From: Clostridiales bacterium | GTDB taxonomy: Bacteria; Bacillota; Clostridia; Lachnospirales; WQUN01 | DNA length: 17,362 nucleotides | Assembly: GCA_031269415.1 (NCBI GenBank) | Contig: JAISZF010000172.1 | Span: 1-17,362, forward strand | Reading direction: 5' to 3' | Shown here: positions 6,848 through 13,408 of the stretch, piece by piece | How positions within the stretch are numbered: the stretch's first letter is position 1 | How the letters are laid out: each line of letters opens with the position of its first letter | Notes under the pieces: generated by a model | Databases searched by the model: none | What the model saw: only the letters and a program-made list of their open reading frames with translations | Told to the model about the DNA's origin: nothing | Made by a program: the position numbers and the translations under genes

Positions 6848-7478
6848 TCAGTGTTATATCCAACAGATTGTTCATCTCGGAGAAAAGCGATGTTTTAGTA
6901 AATTTTGACACTCCTGTAAAAAACACGAATTTTAAATACGCGTCCATACCCTTGAGAACTCCAAAGAAACTCTTGATGACCCGCCGGTTGGCTTCGGCGG
7001 TTTCCGTGTCGATGATGTGATCCAATAATGGTTTATCATATTCGTCTATCAGAATCACAACACGCTCGCCGTATTTTCTGTGTAAAGCCCTTATCAACTG
7101 TTGTAAACGAGACGATAGGATGACGGAATTGAACCCTTCGACTTCAGAATATTCATTCAATTTATTATTGAGGGACTCTGTAAGCGTATTTTCGTTTTTC
7201 GAGTCAACCAAAGACATATCCATCCGAATGACAGGATACTTTTTAAAATCCCAGTCAGAGCTATAAATCCATAAGCCCCGGAACAATTCCCGATCCCCGG
7301 AGAACACTTCCGCTATGGTATCCAGCAGCAAAGACTTGCCGAAGCGCCTGGGGCGCGAAAGAAAATAACATTTCCCGTTCGTCAGCAGGTTGTAAATGTA
7401 TTGCGTCTTATCCGCGTAAACATAATTGCCATCAATGATTTCTCTGAAAGTCTGTATTCCGACAGGCAGTTTTTTCAT
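6843..7478 (-). pseudogene. Truncated AAA-ATPase-like protein (PF09820 type), nuclease half missing
   Basis: The 211-residue product matches the AAA-ATPase-like domain of a family in which a PD-(D/E)XK nuclease-like domain normally follows, giving about 500-580 residues. The start LPVGIQTFREIIDGNYVYAD is typical. The Walker A is RPRRFGKS (42-49), the Walker B VVILIDEYD (140-148), and the sensor-like FFTGVSKF is at 186-193. The protein stops at NNLLDITLM, where relatives continue with DPKYA-like sequence. Two stop codons in tandem follow and the next sequence belongs to an antitoxin fragment, so a deletion and not a frameshift ended it. The start at 7478 has GGAGGTGA nine bases upstream and lies within the 3' end of trmL. 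The ATPase domain could still be made. The family's role is unclear; a defence or mobile-element link has only been supposed. Confidence 0.8.
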
Positions 7479-7995
7479 AGATTACCTCACCTCCGTTTGT
7501 AGTTCTATTCAACCGCCCCGTGCGTTGAAGTCCTTGAAACCCATTCTGCCTCAGCGCCTCATAAAGCACAATGGCGACGGAATTGGATAAATTCAATGAA
7601 CGCTTGTTTTCCAGCATGGGTATGCGGACAATCGTATCGCTGTATTTCCGCAGTATCTGTTCGGGTATGCCGCCGCTTTCCTTGCCGAACATAATAAAAT
7701 CGTCAATGTTGTAATCAACCTCCGTATACGGCCGCGGCGCTTTGGTTGTGGACATAAACAACCGGGCTTCGCCGTTTTGATCCAATCCGTTCGCGGTTAC
7801 AAAGTCCTGGAAATTATCATGATACCGTACATCCACATCTTTCCAATAATCCATTCCGGCCCGTTTTATCGCTTTATCACTCGTGTCGAACCCAAGGGGG
7901 CGTATCAAATGCAAAGCGGCGCCCACAGCCGCGCATGTCCTGCCGACATTGCCTGTATTGTAAGGGATCTCCGGTTCGAGAAGTACAATGTGCAT
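7432..7995 (-). CDS. trmL: tRNA (cytidine/uridine-2'-O-)-methyltransferase TrmL
   Basis: A SPOUT-fold enzyme that methylates the ribose of the wobble base 34 in tRNA-Leu isoacceptors, using S-adenosylmethionine; it acts as a knotted dimer. The sequence begins MHIVLLEPEIPYNTGNVGRT, with SpoU motif 1 at 9-20, motif 2 MFGKESGGIP (102-111) and motif 3 RSLNLSNSVAIVLYEAL (132-148). At 187 residues it is longer than the usual 150-165; the body ends near residue 161 and the rest (NRTTNGGEVIYEKTACRN and onward) is read from the leader and first codons of the next gene. The start at 7995 has GGAGG upstream and was preferred over one 19 codons earlier that would place the promoter inside the gene. It is the first gene of the leftward group. 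Confidence 0.92.
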   Translation of the reverse strand: MHIVLLEPEIPYNTGNVGRTCAAVGAALHLIRPLGFDTSDKAIKRAGMDYWKDVDVRYHDNFQDFVTANGLDQNGEARLFMSTTKAPRPYTEVDYNIDDFIMFGKESGGIPEQILRKYSDTIVRIPMLENKRSLNLSNSVAIVLYEALRQNGFQGLQRTGRLNRTTNGGEVIYEKTACRNTDFQRNH

Positions 7996-8023
7996 TTTAG
8001 GCCTCCATACGAATAATAAGCTT

Positions 8024-8052
8024 AGTTTATCAGAAAGAGCATTGACGTTCAA
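8024..8052 (-). promoter_or_regulatory. Promoter of trmL
   Basis: On the minus strand a -35 TTGAAC (plus 8047-8052), a 17-base spacer and an extended -10 TGATAAACT (hexamer at plus 8024-8029) lie about 30 bases before the trmL start. It probably also serves the ATPase remnant and the HAD gene. Confidence 0.7.
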
Positions 8053-8062
8053 TCACAAATGA

Positions 8063-8445
8063 ACCTGGATTTTCACGGCGAAAAGGCATACCTAATTACC
8101 TGAAACCAGGAGCCTAAAATTCCAGGTAACGACACGGTATGGATAGTCAAAGCTAAGTAATTAATCCGCCGGATGCGGATTGTTTGGGCGAGGTTGGGCT
8201 GTTCGGGAAAATCAGTTTTGAGGTTAGCGGCGGCAGACCGCTGGGCGTGGATAGTTGGGGGCGAAGGTTCAGAGTTCGATGAGCCAGTCCTTCGCGGCTG
8301 TGGAAGCAAACCTGAAAACATTGACGCCTTGGCGGAATCATCTGAGGAGGCCGACGGCGCGCGGGCTTGGATTTGCCGCTGTGGCGGCGGTGAATCAAAA
8401 GACCGTCGGCGCTGTGAAAATCGTGCCGACGGTAAGTAAGGAGGG
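8063..8445. other. Gene-poor stretch with several hairpins
   Basis: Between the trmL promoter and the coiled-coil gene I see no convincing gene. An inverted repeat pairs ACCTGGATTTT (8063-8073) with AAAATTCCAGGT (8116-8127), with one extra base. A small hairpin AATCCGC-CGGAT-GCGGATT lies at 8163-8181. The 8-mer GCCGACGG or its complement occurs three times between about 8350 and 8433. An 88-codon plus-strand frame opens at 8173 and other frames are open too, but none has a ribosome binding site, a recognisable motif or natural composition. The stretch is more GC-rich than nearby spacers and may be a decayed gene or element. Confidence 0.4.
8402..8433 (-). terminator. Hairpin terminator after the coiled-coil gene
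   Basis: A perfect 9-bp stem, ACCGTCGGC (8402-8410) with GCCGACGGT (8425-8433), has a 14-base loop. Read leftward it is followed by CTTTTGATT. It lies 20 bases past the stop of the coiled-coil gene, the expected place for its intrinsic terminator. Confidence 0.6.
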
Positions 8446-8452
8446 GAGGGTG

Positions 8453-9055
8453 TCAAACCTGTTTGAGTTTATTGTTAAACACGCGTATGTAGACCTCATC
8501 AGCGTCCAAGCGTTCTTTGATTACTATAATGTCGTTTTCCGCCAGAAGGACATGGTCGTCGATGAGATCCAGCTTGTCAAAAATAGCTCCTCGCGTTGTG
8601 CTGTAGTCGTTTTCGAGAACAGTTACGGTGTGGTGTATATCCTCGACGCGGGCTTCGAGTCTGGCTTGGCCGGCTTCGAGTTTAGCCTGGCCGGCTTCGA
8701 GTTCAACTTGGCCGGCTTCGAGTTTAGCCTGACCGGCTTCGAGTTTAGCCTGACCGGCTTCGAGTTTAGCCTGGCCGGCTTCGAGTTCAACTTGGCCGGC
8801 TTCGAGTTTAGCCTGACTGGCTTCGAGTTTAGCCTGACTGGCTTCGAGTTTAGCCTGACCGGCTTCGAGTTTAGCCTGACCGGCTTCGAGTTTAGCCTGA
8901 CCGGCTTCGAGTTTAGCCTGACCGGCTTCGAGTTTGTCAACCTTGGCATCAAGCTTGGTCTGACCGGCTTTTACATCAGCGACGTCGGTTTCCAGCTTGT
9001 CAACCTTGGTTATGATAGCGCCGAGCATAGAAATGATTTTTTCGTCGTAATCCAT
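8453..9055 (-). CDS. Coiled-coil protein with a tandem heptad array
   Basis: The 200-residue product begins MDYDEKIISMLGAIITKVDK, then runs as one long predicted coiled coil. Thirteen consecutive heptads of the type LEAGQAK (variants LEASQAK, LEAGQVE, LEAGQAR) fill about residues 42-132. A tail follows with IHHTVTVLENDYSTTRGAIF and LIDDHVLLAENDIIVIKERL. There is no signal peptide, membrane segment or catalytic motif. Leu at the first position of every heptad, with Ala at the third and Gln at the fifth, suggests an extended alpha-helical rod or oligomer. Small Clostridia proteins with similar ends and varied middles exist; their role is unknown. The start has AAGGAGG upstream and its own promoter; a hairpin terminator follows. 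The gene stands alone. A phage-tail-like or scaffold role cannot be shown. Confidence 0.8.
   Translation of the reverse strand: MDYDEKIISMLGAIITKVDKLETDVADVKAGQTKLDAKVDKLEAGQAKLEAGQAKLEAGQAKLEAGQAKLEASQAKLEASQAKLEAGQVELEAGQAKLEAGQAKLEAGQAKLEAGQVELEAGQAKLEAGQARLEARVEDIHHTVTVLENDYSTTRGAIFDKLDLIDDHVLLAENDIIVIKERLDADEVYIRVFNNKLKQV
8660..8932 (-). repeat. 13 tandem 21-bp repeats coding for heptads
   Basis: Thirteen adjacent copies of a 21-bp unit (minus strand CTCGAAGCCGGTCAGGCTAA plus one A) encode LEAGQAK and close variants. The unit length is a multiple of three and lacks stops, so other frames on both strands are open across the array. Some copies are identical at the DNA level, including synonymous positions, while others share the same variants (two LEASQAK in a row, two LEAGQVE), which points to recent expansion by slippage or unequal exchange. 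Confidence 0.95.
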
Positions 9056-9110
9056 AACAGAGCCTCCTTAAAGTTGAGTGGATGAAATAATGGGCAACGA
9101 TTATTGAACA

Positions 9111-9138
9111 AGTATAACACATTACAGGATTTAGACAA
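9111..9138 (-). promoter_or_regulatory. Promoter of the coiled-coil gene
   Basis: On the minus strand a -35 TTGTCT (plus 9133-9138), a 16-base spacer and an extended -10 TGTTATACT (hexamer at plus 9111-9116) lie about 55 bases before the start codon at 9055. Confidence 0.6.
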
Positions 9139-9159
9139 GCCGATTAAGGCTCGTCTTTT
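9134..9159 (+). terminator. Possible terminator or attenuator hairpin upstream of the protease gene
   Basis: GACAAGCC (9134-9141) pairs with GGCTCGTC (9148-9155) with one mismatch around a GATTAA loop, followed by TTTT. It overlaps the -35 of the divergent coiled-coil promoter. No rightward gene lies just upstream, so it may be a leader element or a leftover. Confidence 0.35.
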
Positions 9160-9171
9160 GCTGGAGATTAT

Positions 9172-9249
9172 ATGAAAGCCAGAAAAACCGACATATATGT
9201 TATTTATCAAGGAAAGATGGTGACTTTAGTTACGAAAGATCAAGCGTAA
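9172..9249 (+). CDS. Possible 25-residue leader or orphan ORF
   Basis: An ATG with GGAG seven bases upstream opens a 25-codon frame, MKARKTDIYVIYQGKMVTLV then TKDQA, ending 56 bases before the protease start. I do not recognise it. It could be a leader peptide, the tail of a lost gene, or chance. It sits just downstream of a hairpin with a T-run. The codons look ordinary and the peptide is basic and beta-prone. Confidence 0.25.
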   Translation: MKARKTDIYVIYQGKMVTLVTKDQA

Positions 9250-9305
9250 ATTTCCCATCCCGGCGCATACTAAAATACAACGTTATTCACCATCAGGAGG
9301 CATAA

Positions 9306-11180
9306 ATGAAAAAACGTGTATTTTTATGGGCGGCGCTGGGAGTCTTAGCCGCTGTACCGTTATTTACGCTGTTTGACAGCCAGTCAGAAGGGTTTACTCG
9401 TTCCGGCGCGGCGTCGGCCACGACAGTCAAGCCCTTCGTCCGCTCGACTGAAGCTGTGGATTTCACAGGATTGACATTCAACGGCTGGGATTATACAGTC
9501 GCCGCGGAAAAGGTTCAGCCGCGCGCGAAAAAGCCTTACACGCTCATGATCTTTATGAACGGCTCGGATCTGGAGAGCGAAAACGGCGCGGCCACCTCCG
9601 ATCTGACTGAAATACTGCAATCGGGCGTAAATACGGAAAATGTAAACATAGTGCTGTTTACCGGAGGGGCCAGCCGCTGGCAGAATGATGTTGTCCCGGA
9701 TAACGAATGTATGATCTGGGAGATCTCCGGAGGCAAACTCAATAGTATTACGGGCGTGGGCCTGCTGAACATGGGCGACCCCGGAACGCTTGCCGATTTT
9801 ATAAACCTGGGCTATTCAGCCTTTCCCGCTGAACGGTACGCGCTTATAATGTGGGATCACGGCGGCGGAGCCATCGCCGGGTACGGGCAGGATGAAAAAT
9901 TTGATAACAGCAACCTAACGCTGCTGGATATGAATTACGCGTTCGCAAAATCAGAAACGGCGAACAAGAAGCTGGAACTCCTTGGGTTCGATTCCTGCCT
10001 TATGGCAACGGCTGAAATGGCTATGGTCTCGTCCGATTACGCTGAATATCTGATTGCCTCGGAGGATTTGGAACCCGGAAACGGGTGGGACTACGGCTTC
10101 CTCTCGGCGTTTAACGGAAATTCCGGTATGGACGGCTCGGAATTAGGCCAAACAATCGCCGATCAGTTCATGTATTGCTACAGCGGGAATACCGACGAGA
10201 TACTCACGATATCCATAACGGACTTATCCAGGGCGGGGCATGTAATGAGCGCGATGGGCGCTTTAATGTCGAAATGCGGGGATAAACTTGACGATTCATC
10301 CTCATTTCATACTCTGGCAAAACGCCGTGGAACCACGAAAACATTCGGGGAAGGCAGTCCTCGCGACAACCAATGCGATATGGTCGATTTGGGAGATATG
10401 GCGCGCAAGCTGTCCGATATGTACCCCGATGAATCTCAATCGCTTTTAGCGGAGCTGGACGCGGCGGTAATATATAACAGGAATAATTCGGACGTAAATC
10501 TAGGCGGCTTGAGCGCCTACTACATTTACGGTGGCCGCGATATCGGCGGCTTAACGCTTCAAACCTACGATTCTCTCTGCATGGACGGCAGTTACACGGA
10601 TTACCTGAACGGTTTCTTTACCGCCCTCACAGCGGGAAATACTGTAACCCGCTCGTCTTTCGCCGCCCCCTCCGACGACACCCCGGTTGATTTAACGGCG
10701 TGGCGCGCAATCTCTGAAAAACCGGGGCATTTCATGCTGACGGGCGTTCAGGCCGATGATTATCCTAACGGTTTATGGCCGAAAATCGACGGCGAGTATG
10801 TAAGCCTGTTCCCTATTGTCAATAACGGACGCCGGACGCTGTACGCCGCCCCGGCGGTTATGAACGGACGCGAATGCAATTTAATCATACTTATCAGCGC
10901 AAGGAATCCGAACGGCAAAATTTTGGGCGTGCGCCAGAATGACGGGCTGGTTATACAAAAGGGATTTGATGAGATTAAGCCGGAGGATAAGCTTCAATTA
11001 TATTATAAAGAATATAACTTTACCGATAAAACAGAAGCCTGGACGGCGGGCGCGGTAATCGACGCCGCGGGCGGGCTGAAACTTGAATGGGACAGACTGA
11101 CCGAGGATATGTATATCAGTACACAGTTTACGGACGATTACGGCAATTTAAGTTATTCTCAGCCGGTGAAGGCGTATTAA
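9306..11180 (+). CDS. Exported clostripain-like cysteine protease (peptidase family C11)
   Basis: A secreted or surface cysteine endopeptidase; clostripain relatives usually cut after arginine or lysine, but the specificity here is not readable. Of 624 residues, the first 25 or so form a signal peptide (KKR, then a hydrophobic core WAALGVLAAVPLFTLF) with no lipobox cysteine. The C11 domain starts near 77 (KPYTLMIFMNGSDLES) and carries the catalytic dyad: His185 in MWDHGGGA and Cys231 in LGFDSCLMAT. The C-terminal 200 residues look beta-rich and have no cell-wall anchor motif. The length exceeds clostripain's core domain, and self-processing to an active form is common in the family. The start has AGGAGG upstream. 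It is transcribed alone, and a strong hairpin lies after the stop. No clear promoter was found. Confidence 0.92.
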   Translation: MKKRVFLWAALGVLAAVPLFTLFDSQSEGFTRSGAASATTVKPFVRSTEAVDFTGLTFNGWDYTVAAEKVQPRAKKPYTLMIFMNGSDLESENGAATSDLTEILQSGVNTENVNIVLFTGGASRWQNDVVPDNECMIWEISGGKLNSITGVGLLNMGDPGTLADFINLGYSAFPAERYALIMWDHGGGAIAGYGQDEKFDNSNLTLLDMNYAFAKSETANKKLELLGFDSCLMATAEMAMVSSDYAEYLIASEDLEPGNGWDYGFLSAFNGNSGMDGSELGQTIADQFMYCYSGNTDEILTISITDLSRAGHVMSAMGALMSKCGDKLDDSSSFHTLAKRRGTTKTFGEGSPRDNQCDMVDLGDMARKLSDMYPDESQSLLAELDAAVIYNRNNSDVNLGGLSAYYIYGGRDIGGLTLQTYDSLCMDGSYTDYLNGFFTALTAGNTVTRSSFAAPSDDTPVDLTAWRAISEKPGHFMLTGVQADDYPNGLWPKIDGEYVSLFPIVNNGRRTLYAAPAVMNGRECNLIILISARNPNGKILGVRQNDGLVIQKGFDEIKPEDKLQLYYKEYNFTDKTEAWTAGAVIDAAGGLKLEWDRLTEDMYISTQFTDDYGNLSYSQPVKAY

Positions 11181-11188
11181 CGCTGCTT

Positions 11189-11214
11189 AAGGGGCGGATT
11201 CTCATCCGCCCCTT
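11189..11214. terminator. Bidirectional hairpin between the protease and GH3 genes
   Basis: A perfect 11-bp stem, AAGGGGCGGAT (11189-11199) with ATCCGCCCCTT (11204-11214), has a TCTC loop. It lies 8 bases after the protease stop and 5 bases after the GH3 stop on the other strand. The stem starts with AA and ends with TT, so it serves both directions, although the T-runs are short. Confidence 0.8.
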
Positions 11215-11219
11215 ATAAA

Positions 11220-13349
11220 TTATTCCACCGTGATACGCAAAGGTTTTGCGCCTGTCAACGCGAAGCTTCGGTTGTCCGGCTGCCCACCCCCTACATATAT
11301 ATCAATTTTTCCCGGAGCGTAAACCTCTTTGCCCTCATCGTCAAACACGGATAGATCTGATTTTGTTAATGTAAACGAGAGCTCCGCGGTTTCACCCGGC
11401 TGAATCTCATTGTTGTTAATACCTTTAAGAGACCAGTTCGGCACATCCAGGGTTTTATCCCCGTGGCTGACAAACAGCAGCGACGACTCATTCCCCTTTA
11501 TTTTACCGATATTTTTTACCTTTGCCGTTACAATAAAATTGTCCCCCGCCTTGGCGGCTTTAATGTCAGAGTATTCAAACGACGTATAATTGAGACCGTA
11601 AGCAAACGGATACAAGGGTTCGTTTTTCATAAAACGGTATGTGCGCCCCTGCCCGCTTCTCATGCTGTAATCCGTTATGTCCGGCAGTTCCTCGCCGGTT
11701 TTATAAAACGTCACCGGGAGTTTGCCCGAAGGGGAGTATTCGCCGAACAGCAGGGAAGCGACCGAGCGTCCGCCGCGCGCGCCGGGGTAAAAGGCTTGTA
11801 CAATGGCTTTGCAGCTTGCGTCCGCCTCGCGCAGATCCATTGAGCTGCCTGTAATATTAACCAGAATAACCTGCGTGCCTGTCTCCGTTACCGCTTCCAG
11901 CAATTTGCTCTGCAGGCCGGGGAAACACAGGTCACGTTTGTCGCCGGACGCGAAAGCGTTGGAGGCGTCGCCTTCCTCGCCTTCCAGATTTTCGTCAAGA
12001 CCCAGCGCCACTATAGCCACATCCGCCAGTTTGGCCGCTTCAATCGCTTCTGCCATTCGGTCGCCGGGAATCTTCTCAAGGACGGAATCCGTCTCTTTAT
12101 ACAGATGACAGCCCTCCGCGTACAATATACGCGCGTGCGGCAGAGCTTCGCGTATGCCGTCCAGTACGGTGATATATTGTGACGCCGTTCCGTGATAGTT
12201 GCCGATCAGCGCGTCCCGTGAGTCGGCGTTAGGGCCGATAACGGCGATCGTCTTGATCTCCTCGGGCTTTAAGGGCAGTATTCCGTCATTTTTCAAGAGT
12301 ACCAGCGAGCGACGCGATACCTCTTCCGCGAAGGCGTTGCTCTCCGGCGTGTCGTTTTCCAAATATGATATACTGTTAAACGGCACGTCTTCCGGGTTGT
12401 CAAACATCCCAAGCCTCATGCGCGTAACAATTAACCGGGTAACGGATTTCGTTATCACATCCTCGGTAATCAGGCCCTCGTTTACCGCCTGGTTTAACAG
12501 CAGGAACAAATGCCCGCAGTTCAAGTCACAGCCTTTATTCATTGCCAAAGCGACGCTCTCCGCAACCGTGTGCGTTACATGGTGGAACTCGTGGAAATCC
12601 TTAATGGCCCAGCAGTCGCTGGTCACATGGCCGTCAAATCCCCATTCATCACGCAATATTTGAACCAGCAGCTTGTCGGATCCGCAGCAGGGTTCGCCGT
12701 TGGTTCGATTATAAGCGCCCATAACCGCTTCTACCTTAGCTTCCTGAACGCAAGCCTTAAACGCGGGCAGATATGTCTCCCGCAGCTCCTTTTCGGACAC
12801 TTCCGCGTTGAATTCATGCCGCAAGGCCTCCGGCCCGCTGTGTACCGCGAAGTGTTTGGCGCAGGCCGCCGCTTTCAGGTATTTGGGGTGATCCCCCTGA
12901 ATGCCCTCTATAAATCCGACGCCCAGGCGCGAGGTCAGATACGGATCCTCTCCGTATGTCTCATGTCCCCTGCCCCACCGGGGGTCGCGAAAGATATTCA
13001 CGTTGGGCGACCAAAACGTCAGGCCTTTAAAAATACCCCTGTCATTGTATTTGGAATTGGCGTTATACTTCGCCCTGCCCTCGTGCGCGATAACCTCGCC
13101 CACATGTTTCAGCAGCCCTTCGTCGAAAGAAGCCGCCATGCCCACCGCCTGCGGAAACATCGTGGCGACGCCCGCGCGGGCCACGCCGTGCAGCGCCTCG
13201 TTCCAGTAATTATAAGCGGGAACGCCCAGCCGGTCTATGGCGGCGGCGGTGAATACGGTCTGGCTGATCTTTTCCTCCAGCGTCATCCGCGAGACCAGAT
13301 CCGCGGCGCGTTCCTCAAAGCCGCAACTTTGATCCTGATACTTTTCCAT
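11220..13349 (-). CDS. Glycoside hydrolase family 3 (beta-xylosidase / beta-glucosidase type)
   Basis: Hydrolyses terminal beta-linked sugars from oligosaccharides with retention; without a signal peptide it should act in the cytoplasm on imported oligomers. The 709-residue product has the GH3 N-terminal barrel, with LGVPAYNYWNEALHGVA (41-57), RDPRWGRGHETYGEDPYLTS (121-140), the substrate-binding KH pair (165-166) and the nucleophile Asp245 in VTSDCWAI. The second domain has LEGEEGD (455-461), which likely holds the acid/base glutamate. A fibronectin-III-like domain ends the protein. The NYWNEALHGVARAG style and the domain order fit the xylosidase/arabinofuranosidase-like branch, but beta-glucosidase cannot be excluded. 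GGAGG precedes the start. It has its own promoter, and no sugar transporter or regulator is adjacent. Confidence 0.94.
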   Translation of the reverse strand: MEKYQDQSCGFEERAADLVSRMTLEEKISQTVFTAAAIDRLGVPAYNYWNEALHGVARAGVATMFPQAVGMAASFDEGLLKHVGEVIAHEGRAKYNANSKYNDRGIFKGLTFWSPNVNIFRDPRWGRGHETYGEDPYLTSRLGVGFIEGIQGDHPKYLKAAACAKHFAVHSGPEALRHEFNAEVSEKELRETYLPAFKACVQEAKVEAVMGAYNRTNGEPCCGSDKLLVQILRDEWGFDGHVTSDCWAIKDFHEFHHVTHTVAESVALAMNKGCDLNCGHLFLLLNQAVNEGLITEDVITKSVTRLIVTRMRLGMFDNPEDVPFNSISYLENDTPESNAFAEEVSRRSLVLLKNDGILPLKPEEIKTIAVIGPNADSRDALIGNYHGTASQYITVLDGIREALPHARILYAEGCHLYKETDSVLEKIPGDRMAEAIEAAKLADVAIVALGLDENLEGEEGDASNAFASGDKRDLCFPGLQSKLLEAVTETGTQVILVNITGSSMDLREADASCKAIVQAFYPGARGGRSVASLLFGEYSPSGKLPVTFYKTGEELPDITDYSMRSGQGRTYRFMKNEPLYPFAYGLNYTSFEYSDIKAAKAGDNFIVTAKVKNIGKIKGNESSLLFVSHGDKTLDVPNWSLKGINNNEIQPGETAELSFTLTKSDLSVFDDEGKEVYAPGKIDIYVGGGQPDNRSFALTGAKPLRITVE

Positions 13350-13372
13350 GATATACCTCCTTAACAGACTTT

Positions 13373-13401
13373 ATTGTACACATGTACGCCTAAAATCTCA
13401 A
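13373..13401 (-). promoter_or_regulatory. Promoter of the GH3 gene with an inverted repeat beside the -10
   Basis: On the minus strand a -35 TTGAGA (plus 13396-13401), a 17-base spacer and a -10 TACAAT (plus 13373-13378) lie 24 bases before the start codon. The inverted repeat GTACA-CA-TGTAC (13376-13387) overlaps the -10 and the spacer, where a repressor would bind; which one is unknown. Confidence 0.65.
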
Positions 13402-13408
13402 GACTGTT

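Noticed and set aside
6838..6850. A simple frameshift or selenocysteine TGA in the ATPase gene
   Set aside because: Two TGA codons occur in tandem and no frame downstream continues the ATPase family; the bases belong to an antitoxin-like frame.
8173..8439. 88-codon plus-strand ORF
   Set aside because: No ribosome binding site, Cys/Arg/Trp-rich odd composition, no motif recognised, and it overlaps two hairpins.
8660..8932. CRISPR array
   Set aside because: The 21-bp units abut without unique spacers and code for heptads within an ORF.
8255..9085. Long plus-strand frame across the repeat array (GFEFSL repeats), and a third frame on the minus strand (LNSKPVR repeats)
   Set aside because: Both arise because the 21-bp unit is a multiple of three without stops in several frames. 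Only the minus frame starting at 9055 has a ribosome binding site, a promoter and non-repeat ends that look like protein.
12510..13364. 284-codon plus-strand frame
   Set aside because: Shadow of the GH3 gene, which has catalytic motifs in the opposite strand.
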